Source: Flavobacteriales bacterium (GTDB taxonomy: Bacteria; Bacteroidota; Bacteroidia; Flavobacteriales_D; Crocinitomicaceae). From it: a DNA stretch of 56,774 nt. Location: positions 1 to 56,774 of the forward strand of contig CANGJM010000020.1 of assembly GCA_947454525.1 (NCBI GenBank). The letters run 5' to 3'. Below, piece after piece: positions 38,045 to 48,182 of the stretch. Below the pieces are notes generated by a model. That model saw nothing but the letters and a program-made list of their open reading frames with translations. It ran no database searches and was not told the DNA's origin. Both the position numbers and the translations under genes were made by a program. Every line of letters begins with the position of its first letter. The first letter of the stretch is position 1.

Positions 38045-38803
38045 TTATTTTTTGGTGAAATCCAAATTGTAGGTTGTGGAAATCCACAAGGTATGATTGC
38101 GTTCCATTTTTAATCCGTCCGTTTTTACAACGAATTGATTCAGGTATCCCACTTGCACATTGAAATTCTTGTCGAAACGCCAACCAAGGGCCGCAATGAA
38201 ACGATTTTGGTCCATGATGTTTTTTCCAATTCCAGCACCGAAGCCCAAGAAAACCTCATCATTTACATTCATGAACAAGGTGTTATCGGACAATTCTTTT
38301 CTAGACAATGGAATCACCGCCATGGCTCTATAGCGCAAACGATTACGGAAAACGGGGTCTACTTGAACGATGTTATTCGCTGCATCTTTTGCATATTGTT
38401 CCATGAATCGTTGTTCCAAACGGTAGCGGTGTTGAACCTCTACGTTTCCGATTTTACTTTTCAAATTCAGTTGTTCGAAGATGCGGTTTTCATCAAATTC
38501 GTGAAGAATTGGCTGTTCTCCGTATGGATAGGTTTTTACCCATGCAAATCCCGCCATCACCGCAACATTTGGATTCACATTGTATTCCAATCCGAAACGC
38601 AATAACGATTGTTGCCAAGACTTGAATCCATCTGCGCGACGCCATTGATATTCCGTCATCAAACTAAATTTATCCGTTAGTTTGTGTGTACCGACATACA
38701 TTGCCCATCCATGTGTTTGTGGACTAATGATTTTCTGAGCGGAAAGTAATGCAGGCATTACCATGCCTGCTATTACTACAATTTGAAAAAGTACTTTTTT
38801 CAT
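38045..38803 (-). CDS. DUF2490 outer-membrane protein
   Basis: 252-residue exported protein with a signal peptide ending in LLSAQ (about residue 22). The rest is a run of amphipathic strands with many aromatic residues, typical of the DUF2490 family of predicted outer-membrane beta-barrels, ending in an aromatic-rich strand (HTLWISTTYNLDF). Only one base separates it from the SulP stop codon, so it is part of the inorganic-carbon operon and might form a pore for bicarbonate (inference). Function not established. Confidence 0.75.
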   Translation of the reverse strand: MKKVLFQIVVIAGMVMPALLSAQKIISPQTHGWAMYVGTHKLTDKFSLMTEYQWRRADGFKSWQQSLLRFGLEYNVNPNVAVMAGFAWVKTYPYGEQPILHEFDENRIFEQLNLKSKIGNVEVQHRYRLEQRFMEQYAKDAANNIVQVDPVFRNRLRYRAMAVIPLSRKELSDNTLFMNVNDEVFLGFGAGIGKNIMDQNRFIAALGWRFDKNFNVQVGYLNQFVVKTDGLKMERNHTLWISTTYNLDFTKK

Positions 38804-38804
38804 C

Positions 38805-40400
38805 TTATTTTCTTTTACGAGCAGCTAAGTGGTGTGTAGAACTGTGCACGTTTTCAAAATGCTGTAATCCAATAACATCCAACATTCCACCACGTGATTT
38901 GAAATCATCTTCCAAATGATGTAAGGCTTCCATTGAAGAGTGATCGATGAAGTTACATTTAGTCACATCAACATGAATTTGTTCTGTGAATTCGAAATTT
39001 TTAATCGCCGCTTGTAATTTCAAGAAGTTTGAAAAAACAACAGATCCATGAACATGGATGACATTGTTATCAATTGTAAATTCTGATTTTACAATACTTC
39101 TCAAAGAAACACCTCTGAATAAGTGAAGAATAATTTTAAACAATATTCCTGCAGCGATTCCTAATAACAAGTCTGTCGCTAATGTGATAACAATTGTCAC
39201 TAAAAAGACCACCAATTGATCTGGTCCGATTTTAAACATATGTCCAAATTCTTTCGGATGAGCCAATTTCCAACCCACACCGATTAACATGGCTGCTAAG
39301 GCTGTCATTGGGATTAAATTACTAAAAGACACTGCGAAAATCAAGAAGATTAAAATGAAAATACCGTGAAACAAATTTGCCCAACGAGTGCGTCCACCAT
39401 TGTTTACGTTTGCAGAAGAACGAGCTACTTCAGAAATCATTGGTAATCCACCAAAAACTCCTGCGATGATGTTACCGATTCCAACAGCGATTAAATCTTT
39501 ATTGTAGTTCGATTTACGTTTGAATGGATCCATCATATCGATCGCCTTTACTGTTAAAAGTGCTTCTAAACTTCCAACTAATGCAAACATGATGACAAAC
39601 TTGATAAACGTTCCCATTTGATGGAATCCATCAAAACTCACATTTACACCCAGGATATCAAAGAAACCTTTATCGAAAGTTAATAATGGTTTAAAATCAT
39701 CGGTGTTTTTCAATCCAAATGCCATTGCCATTGGAATAGATACAACAAGTACCATGAGAGGTGCTGGTATTTTCTTTAGGAAATTAATTTTTAACATCGG
39801 CCAACCAAAAACGATGGCTAATGAAGTCAAACCAATCAAAGCCACCTCTTTGTGTAGAAAGAAATTTGGAATGGTTGTTTTCAATAACGCCAATAATTCT
39901 AGTGGCTCAACCATGGACTTTCCTTCAGGAGTTAGTGGGGAAACACCCGCTAAAATGTGAATTTGCTTACTCATGATGATGATTCCGATAGCGGCCAACA
40001 TTCCGTGTACAGCTGATAATGGAAAAATATCACTGAATTTCCCCAACTTCAATACACCAAATAAAACTTGGATAATTCCTGCAACAACTACGGCTCCCAA
40101 GGCAAGATGCCAACCAAGCTCTGCGTTACCATGTCCAAGTTCGGTAACCGATCCAGCAACAATAACAATAAGTCCAGCTGCTGGACCTTTAATTGTTAGG
40201 GGTGAGCCAGCAATAAAGCTGACAACAATCCCGCCAATCATGGCCGTTAAAAGTCCAAAAATCGGGGGGAATTCACTCGCTTTAGCAATTCCTAAACTTA
40301 AAGGAAGTGCTAATAAAAACACAAGGAAACCAGACAATGCATCTGCGGAGAAGTTCTCCTTTAATCCTTGCCATCCATCTTTAGGCATGTTCATTTTCAT
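38805..40400 (-). CDS. SulP-family anion transporter with STAS domain
   Basis: 531-residue SLC26/SulP transporter. The membrane domain (about residues 15-410) starts LSGFLVFLLALPLSLGIA and has the family signature PTKGP-like segment LTIKGPAAGLIVIV; a C-terminal STAS domain follows (about 440-525, IHVHGSVVFSNF and DVTKCNFIDHSSMEAL). The adjacent DabA/DabB genes point to bicarbonate as substrate, as in BicA-type SulP proteins; sulfate remains possible. Confidence 0.85.
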   Translation of the reverse strand: MKMNMPKDGWQGLKENFSADALSGFLVFLLALPLSLGIAKASEFPPIFGLLTAMIGGIVVSFIAGSPLTIKGPAAGLIVIVAGSVTELGHGNAELGWHLALGAVVVAGIIQVLFGVLKLGKFSDIFPLSAVHGMLAAIGIIIMSKQIHILAGVSPLTPEGKSMVEPLELLALLKTTIPNFFLHKEVALIGLTSLAIVFGWPMLKINFLKKIPAPLMVLVVSIPMAMAFGLKNTDDFKPLLTFDKGFFDILGVNVSFDGFHQMGTFIKFVIMFALVGSLEALLTVKAIDMMDPFKRKSNYNKDLIAVGIGNIIAGVFGGLPMISEVARSSANVNNGGRTRWANLFHGIFILIFLIFAVSFSNLIPMTALAAMLIGVGWKLAHPKEFGHMFKIGPDQLVVFLVTIVITLATDLLLGIAAGILFKIILHLFRGVSLRSIVKSEFTIDNNVIHVHGSVVFSNFLKLQAAIKNFEFTEQIHVDVTKCNFIDHSSMEALHHLEDDFKSRGGMLDVIGLQHFENVHSSTHHLAARKRK

Positions 40401-40429
40401 AATCGTTTATTTAAAGGTTAAAAATAAAA

Positions 40430-42310
40430 TTAAGAAGAGCGTTTCGCTACTTCGTGATAGGTTTTGATGTGTGGACCTAAAAACACACGTGCATAAATTC
40501 GTACCGTTGCCAGTCCATTTATCACTAAACTCAATGCAGTAAAAAAGGCTAATCCAATTTGATCTTCATGGATGTGCGAGAAGATTAAGTCTTCACCTAC
40601 GAAAGAGGGTGTAATTGGAAATCCTGCCAATCCAAGACAACAGATCAAGAAAATAACCGCTGCTTTTGGATGTTCGTAAACATGACCATAAAATTGATCT
40701 AAACTGATCCATTCCTCCCGGTTTCGCAAGTAGTTAATGACCAATAATCCCACAAACCAACTGACAAGAATTCCGCTCAAATACCAGAAATTATGCATGA
40801 AATCATAATGTTCGTTAAAGGAAATTGCAATGGCAATCGCCACGTGGTTTAGCATAATTAAAGTCAAACTTTTTCGAACGCTGTCCTTTTCCGTATAAGC
40901 TTTTACCACAATTAAAAATCCTGAAAACGCGAAGAAGAAAGGCAACTGATGGCGTAAAATTGCCGGCATTTCATCTCTGAATTGAATTAATATTAATCCG
41001 GAAAAAATTACAATACCTATGAAATAAAAAACGAACTTAAAATTTAATATTTGCCAATTACGGCCAATTTTCTTCAATGGATTCCAAAGGATTGTATACA
41101 TTAAATTGTCCAAGTTCCACTCCTTCAAATTCAAGATGTAAAACGCATATTCAAAGCGTTTTGGCCAAGAATCCTCCAAAGTCGCTGGTTTGCGTTTGAA
41201 GTGGTAAAATTGTTCGCGTATCTTATAACTGACAACAGACGGAGAAATCAATAACTGATAGGTGCGTAAAAACGCATTTCCCGTAATGTGAATTAATGCA
41301 AACACTTCCCAGCCTAGTGCAATCTCAATAAAAATCAAACCAATCTGTGCAATGGACGCATAAGCAATTTGAGATTTAATGGAGCTTTGAACTCGACTAA
41401 TGAAGGTGGCAATAATCGCCGTCAACAATCCGGAAAAAATCAAGAATACTTTAAAAGCAATTTGATTTTCCCAAAAATGGATGGTTCTTAACATTAAAAA
41501 TGCTCCGATATGTACTGACAATGAGCCATAGAAAATCGCACTGGAAGGTGTTGGTCCTTCCATCGCCCTTGGCAACCAAGATGAAAAGGGCAATTGAGCA
41601 GATTTTGCTGCGGCAGAAATGTAAAACATAAACGCAATGGCTAAGCCTACCAAGGAATTCTGCATGATGTGTTCATGCACTAGTTCCGCATTGTGCAATT
41701 TCGCAAATGAAATGTTTTCATGCCACAAATGGTGAGATAACCACATGGCTAAAATGATCCCTACATCTCCGATTCGGTAAACCGAGAAAACTTTAATCGC
41801 ATTTTTCACCGGCAAATAACGGTCGCGGTAAAAGGCGATGAGCAAGAAAGAAGAAATCCCCAACACTTCCCATCCGATGAACATGGTTTCTAAATTCCCC
41901 GAAAAAATGATGATGATAAATCCAAGGAAAAAGAACAAAATCGTATTAAAGAATCGCTTGTATCCTTCTTCTCTGTGCAAGTAATACCTCGAATAGATCG
42001 TGATTAAAAACGTCAATGAAGATCCCAATAACAGGTAAACCATGGTTAACTTGTCAAAATAGAAATCTAAATAAAAATCATAATTTCCATTCTGATATAC
42101 CGAGAATTCTTTCAGGTTAATTTCATGAAAGCCTTGACTTGCCCATTGATACGTAAAGAAAATACTCACCAATAATTGTAGTCCAACCGAAGTGTACGCC
42201 AATATCGAGAGTGCATTCTCATTTTTCTTTGGAATAAATAAGCTCAAAGTAAAACTTGCCAATGGAAGAAGAATGAAAAAATGTATAAAGAATTTAAATG
42301 TAAGTTCCAT
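40430..42310 (-). CDS. dabB: DabB, NuoL-like proton-conducting subunit
   Basis: 626-residue polytopic membrane protein of the NADH:quinone oxidoreductase L/Mrp antiporter family. It is related to DabB, the partner of DabA: the central conserved helix pattern IGWEVLGISSFLLIAFYRDR and the proton-channel region AAAKSAQLPFSSWLPRAMEGPTPSSA (about residues 230-255) are present. No other complex I genes are nearby, and it lies 4 nt after dabA. The DAB complex is thought to use the proton gradient to drive one-way CO2 hydration to bicarbonate. Confidence 0.88.
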   Translation of the reverse strand: MELTFKFFIHFFILLPLASFTLSLFIPKKNENALSILAYTSVGLQLLVSIFFTYQWASQGFHEINLKEFSVYQNGNYDFYLDFYFDKLTMVYLLLGSSLTFLITIYSRYYLHREEGYKRFFNTILFFFLGFIIIIFSGNLETMFIGWEVLGISSFLLIAFYRDRYLPVKNAIKVFSVYRIGDVGIILAMWLSHHLWHENISFAKLHNAELVHEHIMQNSLVGLAIAFMFYISAAAKSAQLPFSSWLPRAMEGPTPSSAIFYGSLSVHIGAFLMLRTIHFWENQIAFKVFLIFSGLLTAIIATFISRVQSSIKSQIAYASIAQIGLIFIEIALGWEVFALIHITGNAFLRTYQLLISPSVVSYKIREQFYHFKRKPATLEDSWPKRFEYAFYILNLKEWNLDNLMYTILWNPLKKIGRNWQILNFKFVFYFIGIVIFSGLILIQFRDEMPAILRHQLPFFFAFSGFLIVVKAYTEKDSVRKSLTLIMLNHVAIAIAISFNEHYDFMHNFWYLSGILVSWFVGLLVINYLRNREEWISLDQFYGHVYEHPKAAVIFLICCLGLAGFPITPSFVGEDLIFSHIHEDQIGLAFFTALSLVINGLATVRIYARVFLGPHIKTYHEVAKRSS

Positions 42311-42314
42311 AGCT

Positions 42315-44786
42315 TTAATGTGTTAATTCTACAACAGGTAAATTCTCTGATTCGTTTGTCACAAACTTCATCGCATCATCGATATGTGTGAGCCCTTCCT
42401 GAGGAAGATTATAGGGTGTAAATTCTCCATTTGCAAATTGATAGAACTGTTTTTCGATCGGATGGTAAGCCACCAAATTCACCCAACTATTCAAGAACCA
42501 TTCATAGGTCGCAGGATTTGTTTGAATGGTTTTCAAAACCACTTCGGGAAAATGTTCCACAATCACTAACAACCTCATGGGGTCGTGGACTTCAATCATC
42601 TGACTCGGTAATCCTGTTCGGAAGTCCCCATCAATCCCATTGGCTACACCAATTAATCCCATTACGTTGTGAGGTAATTTTGTGCCAGCTCCCAACTTTT
42701 GATTGTCCACCCGAGAGAAATAATACTCTAAGTTGATTCCCCCACAAACTGGCGCTACCGCATTGAGGATTCCCAATAAGTATTTTCCTTCCGGATCAAC
42801 TTCATAATCAAAGGAATTCAGAAAAGAGCGTCGATCCAAGAATAATCCTCGTGAGAACGAACGTCTACCCACAATACACAAGGTATTTGTTGCGTGATTC
42901 AACTCCGGTCTTGGCTCGAAAAGTGATACAGAGCGTAATTTCACATTCGCATGTACTTTTTTCACTGCTTTTTTTGAATTCATCACCACAAATCTTCTCG
43001 ATCTTTCCGTTGCATTGAAATCTAAGGCCTGATCAAATAAACGGGTGTTCACTTGATGTCTCTCAAGATTTCGTTTTGATAAAACAGCAAGATCGTAGTA
43101 GGTGAACTCATCGCGACTGGTATCGTGTAAAACAGGAACAAATTGTGTGCTTTCTGGTATTTCTATGCCGCGATCCTTTAATTTTTGACGAACGATTGGA
43201 TGATTTCCAATGTGACAAATGACACGTGCATTCACTGATCCCGGACGTCCAGAACAGGCTCCGCAATCGTAACCAGCATAATGTGTATTGTTCGAACTAC
43301 TTGAACCATGTCCAACCACATAAACGATGGGAGCGAAATCTTGATTTAAGCCAATACTCATTAACAAAGCTTGAAGACGATCGGTCATTTCATCGACTGT
43401 AAATCCAATATTCAATCCGTCCTCAGTCACTTGTCCGTCTGTGTTTTCAATAATCAAGGTCGAATCTGCATGCATATGTCCACTTGACGATACCGCCACA
43501 GTATTCATGGATGGTTTAAAAATGGCTAATGCCAATTTTAATGCGGACCAGAATCCCATTGTGTGCGTTAAAATCCAACCAAAGACAAGTCCGTAGGACC
43601 TTGCATCGAAGTGATATTCTTTATCTGACTTGGACTCCACGGCCGTTTCTTTGATGAGAAACTTCGGAGTAACTGGCGCCGGACAAACCTTGGTTCTAAA
43701 CGTGGATCCAAAAGGTTGGAAATAAAATTCCACACCAAAGAATCCAGCTGTACCGAAAGTCTGAACACCAGGATGTCCTTCTTCGATGTATCGACGAATG
43801 GAACATTCGCGGTCATCAATGCAGAAAATGCCTTGTATTTCGGGATTTTTTTCCTCAACAACAATTTTCTCTTTTAATCCATTTAGTACTTCGTTGTAAT
43901 AGGTCCATTCATAGGCTTCTTGCCAAATGCGTTTGACTTCCGATAATTCATCCATCACTACAGGTGAAAATAAATCAGGTAGTTCTTCATTCAACTTCAA
44001 TCCAATTGGTGTCCAAATTTCACCAAAGTATGCATCCAAAGCATCAATCTCCAATAGGCATTCAAAGGTCATCCATTCGATCAAATCGATGTTTCTCTCA
44101 TCGATCAAAGCCGAAGTATTTCCGGAGAGAACGGCAACCATTCCTGAATAGCCTGGATGGGCGAATTGTTGATCAAATAAGTAACGCTCATATAAGTCCT
44201 CATGACCAACTAAGATCTGTAAGCAATCCTCTAATCGAAGATCTAAACGAGACAGTAGTTCTTTCGCTCGTTTTTTTCGAAAGAAGCTCATGCTTCCGTT
44301 AGACTCTAAATGGCGCATGGCATCCAAAAATCTAAGATCCTTGATCGGGAAATTCCAAACTGAAATTCCTTGGTCCAAATAGCTACTAGTAATTCTAAAA
44401 AGAGTGGAATGCGTGTAGTTATCTAAATCCATTTTGTACTTCGCTTTCCAATTGGAGCGAAGCATCCCAATACGAGGATTTATCTGTTCGTTGTATTCTT
44501 TCGAAAATAATCGTTCCTTCCACAATGCTTGATCTTCTTTTGGAATAAAGCGATCAAGTACCACATCCTTAATTTTACCTTTTTCGTACAATTTTCGGTA
44601 CTCATTTAACTGCAAATAGGTCTTATAGCCAAACATTTCGTTGGATTTTTTCAATCCAAGATGAAATGAGTCATGCTGAAAGGCATGCAATGTATTGTGG
44701 TGGATAAAATCCTTCAGCGGAGCCTGGGAAGGTAAAAAATGTTTTAATTCTTCTACAACTTTATCAAGTTGAAATGGATGATTCAT
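42315..44786 (-). CDS. dabA: DabA, carbonic-anhydrase-like DIC subunit
   Basis: 823-residue UPF0753/DUF2309 protein. The proposed zinc site of DabA is complete and correctly spaced: C322 and D324 in GIFCIDDREC, H493 in VVGHGSSSS, C508 in YDCGAC. The spacings of 2 and 15 residues equal those in the Halothiobacillus protein (C351, D353, H524, C539). It should convert CO2 to bicarbonate in complex with DabB at the inner membrane. Starts the core of the operon. Confidence 0.93.
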   Translation of the reverse strand: MNHPFQLDKVVEELKHFLPSQAPLKDFIHHNTLHAFQHDSFHLGLKKSNEMFGYKTYLQLNEYRKLYEKGKIKDVVLDRFIPKEDQALWKERLFSKEYNEQINPRIGMLRSNWKAKYKMDLDNYTHSTLFRITSSYLDQGISVWNFPIKDLRFLDAMRHLESNGSMSFFRKKRAKELLSRLDLRLEDCLQILVGHEDLYERYLFDQQFAHPGYSGMVAVLSGNTSALIDERNIDLIEWMTFECLLEIDALDAYFGEIWTPIGLKLNEELPDLFSPVVMDELSEVKRIWQEAYEWTYYNEVLNGLKEKIVVEEKNPEIQGIFCIDDRECSIRRYIEEGHPGVQTFGTAGFFGVEFYFQPFGSTFRTKVCPAPVTPKFLIKETAVESKSDKEYHFDARSYGLVFGWILTHTMGFWSALKLALAIFKPSMNTVAVSSSGHMHADSTLIIENTDGQVTEDGLNIGFTVDEMTDRLQALLMSIGLNQDFAPIVYVVGHGSSSSNNTHYAGYDCGACSGRPGSVNARVICHIGNHPIVRQKLKDRGIEIPESTQFVPVLHDTSRDEFTYYDLAVLSKRNLERHQVNTRLFDQALDFNATERSRRFVVMNSKKAVKKVHANVKLRSVSLFEPRPELNHATNTLCIVGRRSFSRGLFLDRRSFLNSFDYEVDPEGKYLLGILNAVAPVCGGINLEYYFSRVDNQKLGAGTKLPHNVMGLIGVANGIDGDFRTGLPSQMIEVHDPMRLLVIVEHFPEVVLKTIQTNPATYEWFLNSWVNLVAYHPIEKQFYQFANGEFTPYNLPQEGLTHIDDAMKFVTNESENLPVVELTH

Positions 44787-44839
44787 AGAAAATAGAATTC
44801 GTTATACAATTGATTTTTAAGCCAATACGACGATATATT

Positions 44840-45211
44840 CTATATTCTAAAGTTTTCATAGGTGATGAAAAATGGAACTTTTCGTATCGACAAATAGTCA
44901 ATATAGGTAGTAGCCTTCACAGGCATTTCCTTACTTGAAGGAATTTGAAGAAAAAATTCGTTTATATCTGTAGAAATGAATTCTGGAAACGCAAAATGAA
45001 GGTCATCATCCCCGTCTAATTCAACATCCTCCTCGAATTCGGCAGCATTTAAATTGAAGTCATTCGCAACCTTTTGAAAGGCAATTTGCTTGCCATTTGC
45101 TCCTAATGGAACCGAAGTAGTATTACTTGAAAGCATCATGCCTCCGAGTGCAACATTGATGAATACACCCAATGCACAGCAAATTAAACTAAATCGACTT
45201 ATAAACTTCAC
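44840..45211 (-). CDS. Unknown small membrane or exported protein
   Basis: 123 residues starting at a GTG (45209-45211), with a hydrophobic signal-like N terminus (SLICCALGVFINVALGG, about 8-24) and an acidic middle (EEDVELDGDDD). Family not recognised. It precedes dabA by 53 nt on the same strand and could belong to the operon. A TACTTTTG box (45216-45223) lies only 4 nt before the GTG, so this start is either leaderless or wrong. Confidence 0.5.
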   Translation of the reverse strand: MKFISRFSLICCALGVFINVALGGMMLSSNTTSVPLGANGKQIAFQKVANDFNLNAAEFEEDVELDGDDDLHFAFPEFISTDINEFFLQIPSSKEMPVKATTYIDYLSIRKVPFFITYENFRI

Positions 45212-45284
45212 AAGACAAAAGTAATGTATAAAATGAAGATGAATTTTATAATTGTTGTTAATTTATTTTCACATTTCGTTTACA

Positions 45285-45292
45285 TATCTTTG
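45285..45292 (+). promoter_or_regulatory. Promoter -7 box of rocD
   Basis: TATCTTTG with TTTA 19 nt upstream (45262-45265). The ATG follows 37 nt later. Confidence 0.6.
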
Positions 45293-45329
45293 CCCAGTTA
45301 TTTTACATACCTATTTTACCCAAACAAAT

Positions 45330-46595
45330 ATGAGTCAAGCCAATCAACACATCGCATTAGAAGACCAATACGGAGCACATAACTACCATCCACTTCCTGT
45401 TGTATTAGCAAAAGGAGAAGGTGTTTTTGTTTGGGATGTGGACGGTAAAAAATATTTTGATTTCCTTTCTGCTTACTCTGCTGTGAACCAAGGACATTGT
45501 CATCCGAAAATTACGAAAGCATTGATTGATCAAGCGCAAACCTTGGCCTTGACTTCGCGTGCTTTTTACAACGACACACTCGGACATTACGAGAAATTTG
45601 TGACGGAAACCTTTGGATTCGATAAGGTATTACCGATGAACACAGGAGCTGAAGCAGTTGAAACAGCGATTAAATTATGCCGCAAATGGGCATATGAGAA
45701 AAAAGGAATTGAAGAAAATCAAGCGGTAATCGTTGTGTGTGATGGGAATTTCCACGGACGTACAACAACCATCGTTTCCTTCTCTAGCGATCCAGATTCA
45801 TTTCAGAATTTTGGACCCTTCCCTGCTGGATTCGTATCCATTCCTTACGATGATATTCCTGCGCTTGAAGCAGCGTTAAAAGGAAAAAATGTCGCTGGAT
45901 TCCTTGTAGAACCGATTCAAGGAGAAGCAGGAGTGTATACACCAGCAGAAAATTATTTATCCGAAGCTAAAAGACTGTGCCTTGAAAATGGTGTGTTATT
46001 TATCGCGGATGAAGTACAAACAGGCATCGCTCGAACTGGAAGTTTATTAGCGACGTGTGGAAACTGTACGTGTGAGCACACATGTGAGCGTCAAACAGCA
46101 ACATACAATCGTCCAGACATCCTCATTTTAGGAAAAGCACTTTCTGGCGGTGTTTATCCAGTTTCTGCCGTACTTGCGGATGACGAAATCATGATGGTCA
46201 TCAAACCTGGACAACACGGTTCAACCTTTGGTGGGAATCCAATCGCTGCGAAAGTTGCAGTTGCAGCGTTAGAAGTTGTTTACGAAGAACAGTTGATTCA
46301 AAACGCTCGACGTTTAGGTGAACTTTTCAGAAAAGAAATGAATCGCATCATCGAAAGCAATGAATTGATTTTAAAAGTTCGCGGAAAAGGATTGTTGAAC
46401 GCCATCGTAGTGAACGATTCTCCAGATAGTCAAACCGCATGGAACCTTTGCGTTGCGTTGAAAGAAAATGGATTACTCGCAAAACCAACCCACGGAAACA
46501 TCATTCGCTTTGCTCCACCTTTGGTGATTACCGAAGAACAGTTGATGGAATGTGTTCAAATCATCGAAAAAACGATTCAAAACTTCCAAAAATAG
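45330..46595 (+). CDS. rocD: Ornithine aminotransferase with Cys-rich insert
   Basis: PLP-dependent transamination of ornithine to glutamate semialdehyde. The 421-residue protein starts at 45330; an upstream in-frame start lies ahead of the promoter box. The PLP lysine is K269 in [12 protein letters not shown], and the family segments [23 protein letters not shown] and [12 protein letters not shown] are intact. Unusual: between [11 protein letters not shown] and [10 protein letters not shown] there is an insert of roughly 12-15 residues with four Cys (C243, C246, C248, C252). Its function is unknown. Single gene. Confidence 0.92.
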   Translation: MSQANQHIALEDQYGAHNYHPLPVVLAKGEGVFVWDVDGKKYFDFLSAYSAVNQGHCHPKITKALIDQAQTLALTSRAFYNDTLGHYEKFVTETFGFDKVLPMNTGAEAVETAIKLCRKWAYEKKGIEENQAVIVVCDGNFHGRTTTIVSFSSDPDSFQNFGPFPAGFVSIPYDDIPALEAALKGKNVAGFLVEPIQGEAGVYTPAENYLSEAKRLCLENGVLFIADEVQTGIARTGSLLATCGNCTCEHTCERQTATYNRPDILILGKALSGGVYPVSAVLADDEIMMVIKPGQHGSTFGGNPIAAKVAVAALEVVYEEQLIQNARRLGELFRKEMNRIIESNELILKVRGKGLLNAIVVNDSPDSQTAWNLCVALKENGLLAKPTHGNIIRFAPPLVITEEQLMECVQIIEKTIQNFQK

Positions 46596-46647
46596 GAGAA
46601 CACTCAATTATCCTTTTGAGAACGCTCCCGTTTAGCACCAAATCCAC

Positions 46648-46655
46648 TATATTTG
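46648..46655 (+). promoter_or_regulatory. Promoter -7 box of the phosphohexomutase gene
   Basis: TATATTTG 17 nt before a TTG start codon; no clear -33. Confidence 0.5.
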
Positions 46656-46672
46656 GCCAAAAATAGTAGACT

Positions 46673-48082
46673 TTGGTACAGAAAATAAAATTTGGAACAG
46701 ACGGATGGAGAGCAATCATTGCTGATGACTTTACCGTTGAGAATGTTGCGCGCGTAACGGAAGCAACGGGGATTTGGTTGAAGAAAACCTACGCAAATCC
46801 AAGTGTCATTGTTGGACACGATTGTCGTTTCGCAGGTGAATTATTCATGGAAACAGCCGTGAAAGTACTCGTAGCTCAAGGAATTCCTGTGCGCATGTCA
46901 CGTGGATTCGTTTCTACTCCGATGATTTCCTTGGCAGCATTTCAATTTGAATGCGAAGTCGGCATCATCTTGACAGCAAGTCATAATCCACCATCTTACA
47001 ACGGATTCAAGTTGAAAGCATTCTTTGGTGGACCATTAGAACCAGAAAAAGTTCAAGAGGTGGAAGACATGATTCCAGATGTGTGTACCATCGATTACAA
47101 AGCCGTAAACATTGATGCAGCGATTGAAGCTGGGAAAATAGAAATCGTAGACATCGAAACACGCTACGTGGATCACGTGAAAAAGAACTTTGACCTAGAT
47201 GCAATTTCAAATTCTGGATTGAACCTCGTGTATGATGCCATGTATGGCGCTGGTCAACGCGTAATGCCTTTGATTTTACCAAAAACACAGTTGTTACACT
47301 GTGACCATAATCCATCTTTCCGTGGACAAGCACCAGAACCGATTGCGAAAAACCTGCAGGAACTGGAAGCGTTCATCAAAGCAGATGGAAACGTTTCGTG
47401 TGCACTAGCAACGGACGGTGATGCCGATCGCATTGGATTGTACAATGGAAAAGGAGAATTCATCGATTCTCACCACATCATCCTCTTGTTGATTCACTAC
47501 ATGGTGAAATACAAACAAATGACTGGTAAAGTAGTCATCGCTTTCAGTGTGACTCCTCGCGTAGAGAAATTGTGCGCGCATTACGGGCTCGAAATTCAAA
47601 CCACAAAAATTGGATTTAAGGAAATTGCATCCATCATGATCAAGGACGATGTTCTTATCGGTGGAGAAGAGTCCGGTGGAATTGCCGTGAAAGGACACAT
47701 TCCAGAGCGCGATGGAATTTGGATGGGATTAATCATCTGGGAATTCATGGCGAAATCCGGTAAGTCACTAGATGAGTTGATTGATGAAGTATATGAAATC
47801 GTTGGTCCATTTAAATTTGAACGCAACGACCTTCACATCACCGAGGACTTAAAACAAAAAATCATTGCGAATTGCAAAGCAAATAATTACACATCCTTCG
47901 GAAAATACCAAGTCGCTGACTTGAAAACCATCGATGGATTCAAGTATTTCTTCGACGACAAACGTTGGGTCATGATTCGTCCTTCTGGAACGGAGCCTGT
48001 TCTTCGTACGTATGCAGAAGCACCAACATTGGAGGAAGTACGTGAGATCTTGAAAGCAACGGAAGAGACGATTTGTCAATAA
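46673..48082 (+). CDS. Phosphoglucomutase/phosphomannomutase
   Basis: 469-residue alpha-D-phosphohexomutase interconverting hexose-1- and hexose-6-phosphates. The phosphoserine motif TASHNPPSYNG has Ser 103, the Mg-binding loop is DGDADRIG, the sugar loop GGEESGG and the phosphate loop RPSGTEPVLR. It begins at a TTG: no ATG exists before the conserved KIKFGTDGWRAI, and the -7 box at 46648-46655 fits. Substrate (Glc, Man or GlcN) cannot be set from sequence. Followed by a strong terminator. Confidence 0.92.
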   Translation: MVQKIKFGTDGWRAIIADDFTVENVARVTEATGIWLKKTYANPSVIVGHDCRFAGELFMETAVKVLVAQGIPVRMSRGFVSTPMISLAAFQFECEVGIILTASHNPPSYNGFKLKAFFGGPLEPEKVQEVEDMIPDVCTIDYKAVNIDAAIEAGKIEIVDIETRYVDHVKKNFDLDAISNSGLNLVYDAMYGAGQRVMPLILPKTQLLHCDHNPSFRGQAPEPIAKNLQELEAFIKADGNVSCALATDGDADRIGLYNGKGEFIDSHHIILLLIHYMVKYKQMTGKVVIAFSVTPRVEKLCAHYGLEIQTTKIGFKEIASIMIKDDVLIGGEESGGIAVKGHIPERDGIWMGLIIWEFMAKSGKSLDELIDEVYEIVGPFKFERNDLHITEDLKQKIIANCKANNYTSFGKYQVADLKTIDGFKYFFDDKRWVMIRPSGTEPVLRTYAEAPTLEEVREILKATEETICQ

Positions 48083-48104
48083 AAGAACAATCGTTCACAT
48101 GATT

Positions 48105-48136
48105 AAAAGCCTTGACAGAATCGTCAGGGCTTTTTT
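48105..48136 (+). terminator. Terminator after the phosphohexomutase gene
   Basis: GCCTTGAC (48109-48116) pairs with GTCAGGGC (48123-48130), followed by TTTTTT. The stem closely resembles the terminator after rpmH. Confidence 0.85.
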
Positions 48137-48165
48137 GTTTTTTTTGAAAAAAATCATTATATTTA
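48134..48165 (+). promoter_or_regulatory. Promoter of the RHH-MazF module
   Basis: TTTG (48134-48137), 20-nt spacer, TATATTTA (48158-48165). A/T-rich inverted sequence with TATACATATATA (48171-48182) just before the antitoxin ATG is a candidate operator. Confidence 0.55.
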
Positions 48166-48182
48166 TGTTTTATACATATATA

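Noticed and set aside
40430..42310. Complex I subunit NuoL
   Set aside because: No other nuo genes are adjacent, while dabA is 4 nt upstream with a complete zinc site; DabB fits better.
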